From NCBI GenBank assembly GCA_012842235.1, contig DUTE01000258.1, positions 1-14,088 on the forward strand: a stretch of 14,088 nucleotides of DNA, written 5' to 3'. The position numbers and the translations under genes were made by a program. Below the pieces are notes generated by a model. That model was not told the DNA's origin and did no database searches. It saw only the letters and a program-made list of their open reading frames with translations. The DNA comes from Bacillota bacterium (GTDB lineage: Bacteria > Bacillota > DTU065). Positions 1 through 7,383 of this stretch are shown here, piece by piece (the stretch's first letter is position 1; each line of letters starts with the position of its first letter).

Positions 1-1
1 A

Positions 2-910
2 AAGGATGTTCCGGGAATTGTCGAGGTACATTGCTCGGATCTTGAAGATAATTGTTGGTATAGCTTTCCTGGTGGCAAACGGGTAGAGGCAAAAGAGCCC
101 TCGGATCTGAGCCTTTATGAACGGTGGTTAAATGGTGGTTCTTGGATGAGCGAGCAGCTTTGTTCGATTTATTTGAATAATCTTCTTTTAGCTGGTCATC
201 TACCCCTTATTGCTGAGTTAGATAACAAGATAGTTGCAGAAATGGAGATTTTTTTCGGTTGGGAACATGATGGATATCTTTATGCCCATATCGGTGTATT
301 GCAGGTTCATAAAGAATACCAAAGAATGGGCATTGGTACTAAGGTAATTAAAGAAGCCATTAATTTTTCTAAAAAAAGAGGTGCATCTTACCTTACAGTT
401 AGACCAAGGGATATGCTTAAAGGGTTTTATAAACAACTTGGTTTTAACGAGTGGCTTAAGACAATTGTCATTAAAGCTGAAGCAAGACCTTTTGTCTCCA
501 AATTGACATGGCAAGAGAATGTAACTATTTTTGACAAGAAGAGATTTTGGCCTTTTGTGCTTGGTCAAGAACAATCTTCTGCTCAGATATGGCAGATTTT
601 CCATCGCAACCAGTTTGCCTTACCAGAGTTTACTAGTGAACCAATTCATACTGGTATATTAAATAATGAAGGTAAGGAGACCGTGGCTATCTTCTTTCCA
701 CATGTTTATTTTGGGGATATGGCCAATGTCTATGCCTGGTCTAATGACAGTTTAGATGAAGAGCATTTATGGGCAGTGCTTACTTTAGCTTATCAATTTG
801 GATATGATAGAGTAAGAACTCTGACAATGGAAGATAAGTTTCATGAGTTAAAGGGTAAATGTCCTATTGAAGAGATAGAACGACAGGAGATCTTTCGACT
901 AGAATTATAA
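2..910 (+). CDS. GNAT family N-acetyltransferase, 5' end cut off by the window edge
   Basis: The reading frame is open from base 2 through the ATG at 146 to a TAA at 908-910, so 302 residues are visible and the true start lies left of the window. The codons before 146 read as ordinary protein (KDVPGIVEVH..., then ...LYERWLNGGSW), so the ATG at 146 is internal. The GNAT core is recognisable: a beta strand with IAELDNKIVAEMEIF, then VHKEYQRMGIGTKVIKEA, which holds the Q-R-x-x-G-x-G acetyl-CoA pyrophosphate loop, and a later GFYKQLGF typical of the fold's last strands. About 140 residues follow the GNAT core and look like a second, unassigned domain. Family knowledge supports acetyl transfer from acetyl-CoA to an amine; the substrate is unknown. 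It is followed 14 nt later by the beta-helix gene and probably shares its transcript. Confidence 0.85.
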   Translation, partial: KDVPGIVEVHCSDLEDNCWYSFPGGKRVEAKEPSDLSLYERWLNGGSWMSEQLCSIYLNNLLLAGHLPLIAELDNKIVAEMEIFFGWEHDGYLYAHIGVLQVHKEYQRMGIGTKVIKEAINFSKKRGASYLTVRPRDMLKGFYKQLGFNEWLKTIVIKAEARPFVSKLTWQENVTIFDKKRFWPFVLGQEQSSAQIWQIFHRNQFALPEFTSEPIHTGILNNEGKETVAIFFPHVYFGDMANVYAWSNDSLDEEHLWAVLTLAYQFGYDRVRTLTMEDKFHELKGKCPIEEIERQEIFRLEL

Positions 911-924
911 AGAGAGGGAAGTTT

Positions 925-1569
925 ATGAAGTGGCAGGATCTTTTTGAAGAGTTACCCTTTGCTGTAAATGATGATAGCCCTTGGTCAATATTGGCTATCT
1001 TAGATGAGTTTTTAAAAGCCGTACCAGATAACTCTAGAGAATATAAGAAAAAAGGTTTCGATATAAGTGGCACAGTTTTTATTGGTAGCGATGTTGTTAT
1101 TGAAAGAGGAGTGACTATAGTTGGGCCAGCCTATATAGAAAATGGTGCTATTCTAAGACAAGGAGCTTATGTTAGAGGTGGGGCATATATAGCAAGTGGT
1201 GCTATTGTAGGTCATGCCACTGAAGTAAAACATGCGGTCTTTCTAAAAAACAGCCATGCTCCTCACTTTAACTATGTGGGAGATAGTGTCTTAGGCAAAG
1301 AAGTCAATCTTGGTGCTGGTGTAAAATTGTCGAATTTTAAAAATGATGGCACAGAGATAGTTATAGATAAATATAATACAGGTCTTCGCAAAATAGGGGC
1401 TTTTATTGGTGATGGCACAAAAATCGGCTGTAATGCAGTAACATCTCCAGGGACAATAATAGGTAAAAACTGTTTAATCTATCCATTAGTTCAGGTAAGA
1501 GGGATAGTTCCTGAGTCAAGTATAGTAAAACTAAGGCAGGAACTAGAGATTATCCCAAGAAATTATTAA
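925..1569 (+). CDS. Stand-alone left-handed beta-helix (hexapeptide repeat) protein, GlmU C-terminal-like
   Basis: This is a 214-residue protein. From about residue 48 to 200 it shows the hexapeptide periodicity of left-handed beta-helix acyltransferases: SGTVFIGSDVVIERGVTIVG, then NGAILRQGAYVRGG. The stretch HFNYVGDSVLGKEVNLGAG, the NFKNDG and the IGCNAVTSPGTIIGKN closely resemble the acetyltransferase half of GlmU and of sugar-1-phosphate nucleotidylyltransferases. The nucleotidyltransferase domain is missing: the roughly 45 N-terminal residues are too short to hold one. It may be a trimeric acyltransferase acting on a sugar or sugar nucleotide, or a partner subunit, but the substrate cannot be read from the sequence. 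The start is supported by a GAGGG SD at 914-918, six bases before the ATG. It sits 14 nt after a GNAT gene and 51 nt before apbE. Confidence 0.85.
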   Translation: MKWQDLFEELPFAVNDDSPWSILAILDEFLKAVPDNSREYKKKGFDISGTVFIGSDVVIERGVTIVGPAYIENGAILRQGAYVRGGAYIASGAIVGHATEVKHAVFLKNSHAPHFNYVGDSVLGKEVNLGAGVKLSNFKNDGTEIVIDKYNTGLRKIGAFIGDGTKIGCNAVTSPGTIIGKNCLIYPLVQVRGIVPESSIVKLRQELEIIPRNY

Positions 1570-1573
1570 AGAT

Positions 1574-1614
1574 ATCTCCTAGAAGGGGATGTAGTTGTAC
1601 CAAGAAGGGGTAAC
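1574..1614 (+). promoter_or_regulatory. apbE leader: duplicated SD-like octamer and two small hairpins
   Basis: The octamer AGAAGGGG occurs twice, at 1581-1588 and 1603-1610. The upstream copy is half of a 6-bp hairpin, ATCTCC (1574-1579) with GGGGAT (1585-1590), including one U-G pair. The downstream copy is the real SD for the ATG at 1621. It lies mostly in the loop of a second hairpin: GTT (1594-1596) plus ACC (1599-1601) pair with GGTAAC (1609-1614), with a 2-nt bulge and the loop AAGAAGG. The pairing is read directly; a regulatory role is inference. There is no T-run, so it is not a terminator. Confidence 0.35.
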
Positions 1615-1620
1615 GAACAT

Positions 1621-2625
1621 ATGAAAAAGAAGCAGATCATTTCCTGGGCTATTATCGTTATTTTAATAGCCTTACTTGTCTGGAAATTAAGTTTAAATAC
1701 TAAAGCTCAGCTATCTGTAAAGCAAGATAGTCGCCTTTTGATGGATACTCTGATAACTATTACTGTTGTTGCACCAGAAAATAAAATTGATGCAACCATA
1801 AATTACGGGTTTGACGAGATAGCAAGAATTGCCAAGCTAACAGATAGGTTTGATAATAGCACTGAACTCTCTATTTTGAACAGAGAAAAGGAACTCGAGG
1901 TTTCCAATGAGTTAGAAAAATTAATTCTTCTTGCAGAAAAGTATCGCCAAAAAAGTAACAATGCTTTTGATATTCGCATAGGTAAACTCAGTGATCTTTG
2001 GGGCTTTGGTACAACAGATCAAAAAGTTCCTAGTAATGAACAGATTAAAGCAGCTCTTCCTCAAGGAGATATTGTACTCAATGATAGAAAAGTTACCTTA
2101 CCAGATAATGTGATCATTGATTTAGGTGCTTTGGCTAAAGGTTATGCCATTGAAAAAGCTAGAAGTGAGATGCAAAAGACTGCACCTTCTGGACTTATCT
2201 TAGGAGGTGGAAGCAGTATTGTTGCTTGGGGTGAACATCCTGAAAAAAGACCATGGCGAATAGGTCTTCGACATCCAAGGGAATCGGGAAAACTTTTAGG
2301 AATAATTGAGTTAGAAGATGGCTGGTCTTTAGGTAGCTCTGGAGATTATGAGAGGTATTTTGTAACAAATGGTAAACGCTATCACCATATTCTTGATAGT
2401 AGAACAGGATATCCTGTAGAAGATGTGTATGCCTGTAGTGTTCTCTTAAAAGACGCAACTCTCTCTGATTTACTTTCAACCTTACTTTTTGTTTTAGGAC
2501 CAGATCAAGGGAAAGCCTTTTTACAAGAGGCTAATCTAGCACCAATTGCAGTCTTTTGGGTTGTTGCTCCTGGCAAAATTGTTACTTATGAGGATGGCGT
2601 AAAGCTCCCTAAGCTGACATATTAA
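1621..2625 (+). CDS. apbE: FAD:protein FMN transferase (ApbE family), membrane-anchored
   Basis: This is a 334-residue ApbE-family protein. These enzymes use FAD to attach FMN covalently to a Thr or Ser of target flavoproteins such as Rnf/Nqr subunits, outside the cytoplasmic membrane. Visible marks are MDTLITITVV after the anchor, VIIDLGALAKGYAIEKA, LGGGSSIVAWG, PWRIGLRHPR, and the C-terminal HHILDSRTGYPV with its metal-binding Asp. The first 26 residues hold a Lys-rich start and one hydrophobic helix (about 8-26). There is no lipobox cysteine, so it looks like an uncleaved signal anchor where many relatives are lipoproteins. Length is normal. The ATG has an AAGAAGGGG SD at 1602-1610. No flavoprotein target gene lies in this window, so the partner is unknown. 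Confidence 0.93.
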   Translation: MKKKQIISWAIIVILIALLVWKLSLNTKAQLSVKQDSRLLMDTLITITVVAPENKIDATINYGFDEIARIAKLTDRFDNSTELSILNREKELEVSNELEKLILLAEKYRQKSNNAFDIRIGKLSDLWGFGTTDQKVPSNEQIKAALPQGDIVLNDRKVTLPDNVIIDLGALAKGYAIEKARSEMQKTAPSGLILGGGSSIVAWGEHPEKRPWRIGLRHPRESGKLLGIIELEDGWSLGSSGDYERYFVTNGKRYHHILDSRTGYPVEDVYACSVLLKDATLSDLLSTLLFVLGPDQGKAFLQEANLAPIAVFWVVAPGKIVTYEDGVKLPKLTY

Positions 2626-2649
2626 ATACAATCATATCTAGCCTAAAAT

Positions 2650-2680
2650 AGCAGTACACTTCTTTAAGAGGTGTACTGCT
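2650..2680 (+). promoter_or_regulatory. 14-bp hairpin that buries the SD of the transpeptidase gene and ends at its ATG
   Basis: The left arm AGCAGTACACTTCT (2650-2663) pairs with the right arm AGAGGTGTACTGCT (2667-2680). All 14 positions pair (13 Watson-Crick, one U-G at 2660/2670), leaving a 3-nt TTA loop. The SD AAGAGGTG (2666-2673) lies almost entirely in the right arm, and the ATG begins at the next base, 2681. No T-run follows, so a terminator is unlikely. An SD-sequestering control element (temperature, protein, ligand or antisense RNA) is inferred. Confidence 0.6.
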
Positions 2681-4630
2681 ATGCATATATCAAATCTTGC
2701 AGAGAAAAAACGGGTATGGTTTATGTTGTTGGCATTTTTAATTACTTGTTTGATCTTTTGGGTAAGACTATTTTTTATCCAAATAGTTAGGGGAGAAATG
2801 ATCTATGAGTCTGCTCTAACGCAGAGACTAAGACCTATTCCAGTCGATGGTCCAAGAGGAGATATCTTAGATCGCCATGGTGTTTTGTTAGCAGGAAGTG
2901 AGGATTTAGCTTCTGTTTATGCTATTCCTATCGAGATAGTTGTCCACGATAAAGCAAGAATAGCAGATATTTTAAGTGAAGTATTAAATTTAGATAGAGA
3001 AAAAACTTTAGAACAGCTGAAAAAGAGAGTCTCAGCAGTATGGTTAAAAAAAAGAATATCTCAAGAAGAAGAGACAAGACTAAGAGAACTGAATATTAAA
3101 GGTATAGGTATAGTAAGTTGTCCTAAACGAGTTTATCCCTATCATAACTTAGCAGCACACATCATTGGCATATCTGGTATTGACAACCAAGGTTTAGAGG
3201 GAATGGAGATCATCTATGATCATGTGCTATCTGGTAAAAGAGGTAGCTATATGGTTGAAAGAGATGCAAGCGGCAAAGAGGTGCCTGATGCAGTAAAAGT
3301 CTATCAAGAACCTATTAGGGGAAGTTCGCTAACTCTAACAATAGATGCTGCATTTCAAAGTGCTTTAGAAAAGGCTTTAGCCAAAAGGATTGAAGAAACT
3401 GGTGCAAAATCGGGCTTAGCTATTTTATTAGATGTCTTAAGTGGTGAGGTTTTGGCAATGGCCTCATATCCTACTTTTGATCCAGAAAATTACCAAGAAT
3501 ATCCTGCGATAAACAGGCGAAATATTGCTGTTACAGATCTCTACGAACCTGGCTCTACTTTTAAAATTGTTACAGCTGCAGCTGCTTTAGAAGAAGGAAT
3601 TGCTACACCATCAAGAAGATTTTTTGATCCAGGTTTTATGGTGGTATCTGGCTGGCGAATTCGTTGCTGGAGAAGAGGTGGCCATGGAAGCCAGACTTTT
3701 TTTGAAGCTCTTGAGAATAGTTGCAACGTTGCTTTTGGAACTTTAGGTCTAGAACTAGGCGGAGAAAAGTTTAACTATTATGCTCGCAAATATGGTTTTG
3801 GACAAAAGTCAGGTATCGACTTTCCAGGAGAAGCAACAGGGATTCTTTATAAACCTAAACCAGATACACCGCTTGTAACATGGGTGAATATGGGCTTTGG
3901 CCAATCAATAAGTATTACACCACTTCAGTTAGTAAGCTTTGCTGCAGCAATTGCCAATGGAGGTATTTTATATGTGCCTCACTTAGTTAAATCAGTAGGA
4001 AATGCCAATCCGGCAGAGATAAAAGGCACTCGTATTATGGATGAAAAGACAGCCCAGACAGTGAAAGAGATGATGTATTCAGTTGTTGAAAATGGTTCAG
4101 GTCGAACAGCTCAAGTTGAGGGATATAGGGTTGGTGGCAAAACAGGTACAGCACAGATGGTAGTTGATGGACGATATAGTCACTCTGCTGTAATTGCGTC
4201 TTTTGTTGGTATTGCCCCAATTGATAGCCCAGCCATTGCTGGTATTGTTGCTATCCATGAACCAACAACAATGCAGTATGGTGGTCAAGTAGCAGCTCCG
4301 GTTTTTGCAGAGATGGTTTCTATAATGCTGCCTGCATTAGGTATTAAGCCTATCCCAGAGACTATAGTGCCAAACCCCTGGGGAGGGCCACCAAAGAGAA
4401 TAGAGCTAAAAGAAGTCAAAGTACCAGATCTTATAGGACTTTCTTTAGTCGATGCACAAAAATCTCTTAGGGAATTATCCCTAGTAGCAGAAATTGTTGG
4501 TGAAGGGCAAATAATAATAGATCAAATTCCCCAAGAAGGACAACTACTAAAAGAAGGGTCTAGAGTTTATCTGTTTGTGGATACAGAAACCATTTTAGAT
4601 GGTCCTCCAATAGTTGACGCTGTAACCTAG
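2681..4630 (+). CDS. Class B penicillin-binding protein, transpeptidase with C-terminal PASTA domain (SpoVD/PbpB/FtsI type)
   Basis: This is a 649-residue monofunctional peptidoglycan transpeptidase. A short cytoplasmic N-terminus leads into one membrane helix (about 13-33), then the PBP dimerisation domain beginning RPIPVDGPRGDILDRHG. The transpeptidase domain carries all three active-site motifs: S292-T-F-K, S347-C-N, and K487-T-G-T. One PASTA domain follows at about 579-638 (VPDLIGLSLVDAQKSL). PASTA-bearing class B PBPs in Bacillota work in septal (PbpB) or spore cortex (SpoVD) synthesis. The sequence alone does not separate these two, so no symbol is given. The start is the ATG at 2681, with SD AAGAGGTG inside a strong hairpin. 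The gene stands alone rather than in a mra/mur (dcw) cluster: apbE lies 55 nt upstream and guaB downstream. Confidence 0.92.
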   Translation: MHISNLAEKKRVWFMLLAFLITCLIFWVRLFFIQIVRGEMIYESALTQRLRPIPVDGPRGDILDRHGVLLAGSEDLASVYAIPIEIVVHDKARIADILSEVLNLDREKTLEQLKKRVSAVWLKKRISQEEETRLRELNIKGIGIVSCPKRVYPYHNLAAHIIGISGIDNQGLEGMEIIYDHVLSGKRGSYMVERDASGKEVPDAVKVYQEPIRGSSLTLTIDAAFQSALEKALAKRIEETGAKSGLAILLDVLSGEVLAMASYPTFDPENYQEYPAINRRNIAVTDLYEPGSTFKIVTAAAALEEGIATPSRRFFDPGFMVVSGWRIRCWRRGGHGSQTFFEALENSCNVAFGTLGLELGGEKFNYYARKYGFGQKSGIDFPGEATGILYKPKPDTPLVTWVNMGFGQSISITPLQLVSFAAAIANGGILYVPHLVKSVGNANPAEIKGTRIMDEKTAQTVKEMMYSVVENGSGRTAQVEGYRVGGKTGTAQMVVDGRYSHSAVIASFVGIAPIDSPAIAGIVAIHEPTTMQYGGQVAAPVFAEMVSIMLPALGIKPIPETIVPNPWGGPPKRIELKEVKVPDLIGLSLVDAQKSLRELSLVAEIVGEGQIIIDQIPQEGQLLKEGSRVYLFVDTETILDGPPIVDAVT

Positions 4631-4642
4631 GTCTGGTATAAT
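4614..4642 (+). promoter_or_regulatory. Near-consensus sigma-A promoter of guaB, with a palindrome in the spacer
   Basis: The -35 box TTGACG (4614-4619), a 17-nt spacer and the -10 box TATAAT (4637-4642) preceded by TGG (extended -10) form an almost ideal vegetative promoter. The -35 box lies within the last codons of the transpeptidase gene. The spacer holds the perfect 8-bp palindrome ACCTAGGT (4625-4632), which includes the transpeptidase stop codon. Transcription should begin near 4649, giving a leader of about 50 nt before guaB. The palindrome could be an operator; that part is inference. Confidence 0.8.
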
Positions 4643-4657
4643 ATCGCCAATTCGTAG

Positions 4658-6157
<1,500 letters not shown>

Positions 6158-6164
6158 GGATAAG

Positions 6165-6203
6165 AAGGACAGGAAGAGCTTTTTGACTCCTCCTGTCCTT
6201 TTT
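6165..6203 (+). terminator. Rho-independent terminator of guaB
   Basis: AAGGACAGGA (6165-6174) pairs perfectly with TCCTGTCCTT (6191-6200), and the T-run TTTTT covers 6199-6203. It begins seven bases after the guaB stop codon. Confidence 0.9.
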
Positions 6204-6209
6204 GAAATC

Positions 6210-6236
6210 ATTTCTATGATATAATACAATAGAAAT
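6210..6236 (+). promoter_or_regulatory. Extended -10 element framed by a perfect 8-bp inverted repeat
   Basis: TATAAT (6220-6225), preceded by TGA (extended -10 form), lies between ATTTCTAT (6210-6217) and its exact reverse complement ATAGAAAT (6229-6236). No good -35 box is present at 16-18 nt. It could be a promoter with an operator across the -10. It could also be an AT-rich coincidence. Any transcript would run into the non-coding stretch 6232-6512. Confidence 0.35.
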
Positions 6237-6398
6237 ACTCTAAAAAAAACAAGCTCTTTAGTTAAACTAAAGCATATAAAAATATTGAGATTCGGTAAGG
6301 AATTCAAACTAACTACTGGAATTAAAGATAATAGAGAAAATCTTTGAAGTATAGATTGAATTTGTAGTAAACATTTGAGTATATTTGTGGGTTTTAGG
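6237..6398. other. Gene-free stretch with two modest stem-loops
   Basis: I see no convincing protein gene here. Two inverted repeats are visible: CTTTAGT (6256-6262) with ACTAAAG (6266-6272), and TTAAAGAT (6322-6329) with ATCTTTGA (6340-6347, one U-G). If the element at 6210-6236 is a promoter, this stretch would be the 5' part of a longer non-coding transcript ending at 6512. I match it to no known RNA family. Confidence 0.3.
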
Positions 6399-6428
6399 TT
6401 GACAGGCCTACAGGTCTGTTGGTATTAG
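6399..6428 (+). promoter_or_regulatory. Promoter-like element with a dyad in the spacer, ahead of a candidate small RNA
   Basis: A perfect -35 TTGACA (6399-6404), an 18-nt spacer, and TGG followed by TATTAG (6423-6428) form a plausible promoter with an extended -10. The dyad ACAGGCCTACAGGTCTGT (6402-6419, 7 of 9 half-site positions symmetric) overlaps the -35 and fills most of the spacer, as a repressor operator would. Its GGTCTG half also occurs in the spacer of the guaB promoter. Confidence 0.45.
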
Positions 6429-6434
6429 CTATTT

Positions 6435-6512
6435 TTATCCTATTTGTACTATGTATAGCTAGAGTTTTAGCCTTATAGATAGTTAGAAGAGCTTTTTAGG
6501 CTCTTTTCTTTT
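6435..6512 (+). ncRNA. Candidate small structured RNA of about 78 nt
   Basis: Between the promoter-like element at 6399-6428 and a terminator lies a short stretch with no reading frame of note. It folds into a long imperfect hairpin at 6449-6482: CTAT, then TATAG, then CTA pair with TAG, TTATA and ATAG, giving 12 pairs with one G-G mismatch, a 2-nt bulge and the loop GAGTTT. The terminator hairpin follows two bases later. Promoter, structured body and terminator together are the usual layout of an independent small RNA. The 5' end is inferred from promoter spacing, and I recognise no family. Confidence 0.4.
6485..6512 (+). terminator. Rho-independent terminator of the candidate small RNA
   Basis: AGAAGAGC (6485-6492) pairs with GCTCTTTT (6500-6507, one G-U) around a 7-nt loop, and the T-rich tail TTTTCTTTT spans 6504-6512. 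It is about 340 nt after the guaB stop and 150 nt before the next gene, so it ends a transcript other than guaB. Confidence 0.65.
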
Positions 6513-6577
6513 AACTTAGTATGTTTTCTTTCAAAGCTATTGCTGAAGGAAGAAAGAATATAGTAGCCAATTCTATA

Positions 6578-6586
6578 TGATATACA
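6578..6586 (+). promoter_or_regulatory. Possible extended -10 promoter for the CPBP-MATE operon
   Basis: TGA followed by TATACA (6581-6586) fits an extended -10 box. No clear -35 is seen. Transcription from here would start near 6593 and give a leader of about 70 nt, including the repeat structure at 6619-6656. Confidence 0.3.
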
Positions 6587-6618
6587 CTTGTACTTTAGCC
6601 GAATAGAAACAGAGACTT

Positions 6619-6656
6619 AATTTGCGTAAGAAGGAGGGAAACGCGAAATTTTGCGT
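6619..6656 (+). promoter_or_regulatory. Two-state leader of the CPBP gene: one segment can pair with either of two repeats
   Basis: The segment ACGCGAAATT (6641-6650) can pair upstream with AATTTGCGT (6619-6627): nine pairs and one bulged G, with the whole SD AAGGAGGG (6631-6638) in the 13-nt loop. Alternatively ACGCGA (6641-6646) pairs downstream with TTGCGT (6651-6656): six pairs, one G-U, loop AATT. The two folds are mutually exclusive because TTTGCGT occurs twice as a direct repeat. The downstream fold brings the SD close to the ATG at 6663. The repeats are read directly; switching is inference. Confidence 0.45.
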
Positions 6657-6662
6657 ATTTTT

Positions 6663-7367
6663 ATGGCCAAAAAATCTCCACCTAGTTGGCTTTTAGAAGC
6701 GCCATTAGTACTAATTGTTTCGTTGTTTGGGTTACCTTTTGTTGCAAAAGGAATAGGCTATTTAGGTCTAAAAAGAGAGTATGTAATCCTTCTTTCGTTT
6801 ATCTTGCAGCAAGGAGGGTTTATCTTAGGAACAATCTACCTGAAAAATAAATATCCACTTTATCCAGATGAAACGATAGTATTTAAGCCAAATTGGCACC
6901 AGTTTTTTAGAAGCCTCCTTTGGCTACCAGCCATTTTTCTCTTAAGCATCTTTGCAATAAGCATTTCAACGCAGATTCTTACGCCGATAGTTGGTCCTGA
7001 AAAGTTAGAAAGAATTTTGCTCAGAGAAACAACTAGAGTGGATTTAGTGCTTCTAGAATCTTTAGGGGTCTTTGTTTCGGCTTTATTGGTATGTGTTGTT
7101 GGGCCAATTAGTGAAGAGTTTTTTTTTCGTGGTTTTTTCTTTTCTCGTATGTGTGCAACTTATTCTCCCAAAACTGCTTATTTAATAACCTCTTTGTTTT
7201 TTGCACTCCCCCATTTTTATGTGATTAATTTTTTGCCAATCTTTTTGCTTAGTCTCGTACTTTGTTACATAGCCCAACACGAAGGGTTATGGGGAGCAAT
7301 AGGTGCTCATGTTTTCTTTAATTCATTGGTTTTTATAAGTATGATATTACAAATTACTGCTAGTTGA
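6663..7367 (+). CDS. CPBP (ABI/Rce1-like) intramembrane protease family protein
   Basis: This 234-residue multi-pass membrane protein carries the conserved CPBP motifs: E-E-F-F-F-R (in SEEFFFRGFF), F-A-L-P-H (F-x3-H), and H-V-F-F-N (H-x3-N) near the C-terminus. These polar residues sit in membrane helices and form the proposed active site of Rce1/ABI-type glutamate intramembrane proteases. Bacterial members are mostly uncharacterised; some act in bacteriocin self-immunity. There are about six hydrophobic segments. Two starts compete: TTG at 6651, 12 nt after the SD, and ATG at 6663, 24 nt after it. I favour ATG because a hairpin between SD and ATG would shorten the effective gap to about 9 nt and because MAKK is a typical start. 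Only 16 nt separate it from the MATE gene, so the two are probably co-transcribed. Confidence 0.85.
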   Translation: MAKKSPPSWLLEAPLVLIVSLFGLPFVAKGIGYLGLKREYVILLSFILQQGGFILGTIYLKNKYPLYPDETIVFKPNWHQFFRSLLWLPAIFLLSIFAISISTQILTPIVGPEKLERILLRETTRVDLVLLESLGVFVSALLVCVVGPISEEFFFRGFFFSRMCATYSPKTAYLITSLFFALPHFYVINFLPIFLLSLVLCYIAQHEGLWGAIGAHVFFNSLVFISMILQITAS

Positions 7368-7383
7368 AATCGAGGTGCCGGGA

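Noticed and set aside
218..604. 128-codon open frame on the - strand inside the GNAT gene
   Set aside because: It lies opposite a well-supported coding frame, has no SD and shows no protein features.
1581..1594. Start-stop mini-ORF (ATG TAG at 1589-1594) behind the first AGAAGGGG
   Set aside because: The SD-like sequence touches the ATG with no spacing, so initiation there is unlikely.
2650..2680. Hairpin between apbE and the transpeptidase gene as a terminator of apbE
   Set aside because: The stem is followed by ATGCAT, not a T-run, and it overlaps the SD of the next gene.
6237..6650. Known riboswitch or housekeeping RNA (6S, tmRNA, SRP, RNase P) between guaB and the CPBP gene
   Set aside because: I could find no conserved core sequence of any of these families. 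The structures present are simple stem-loops.
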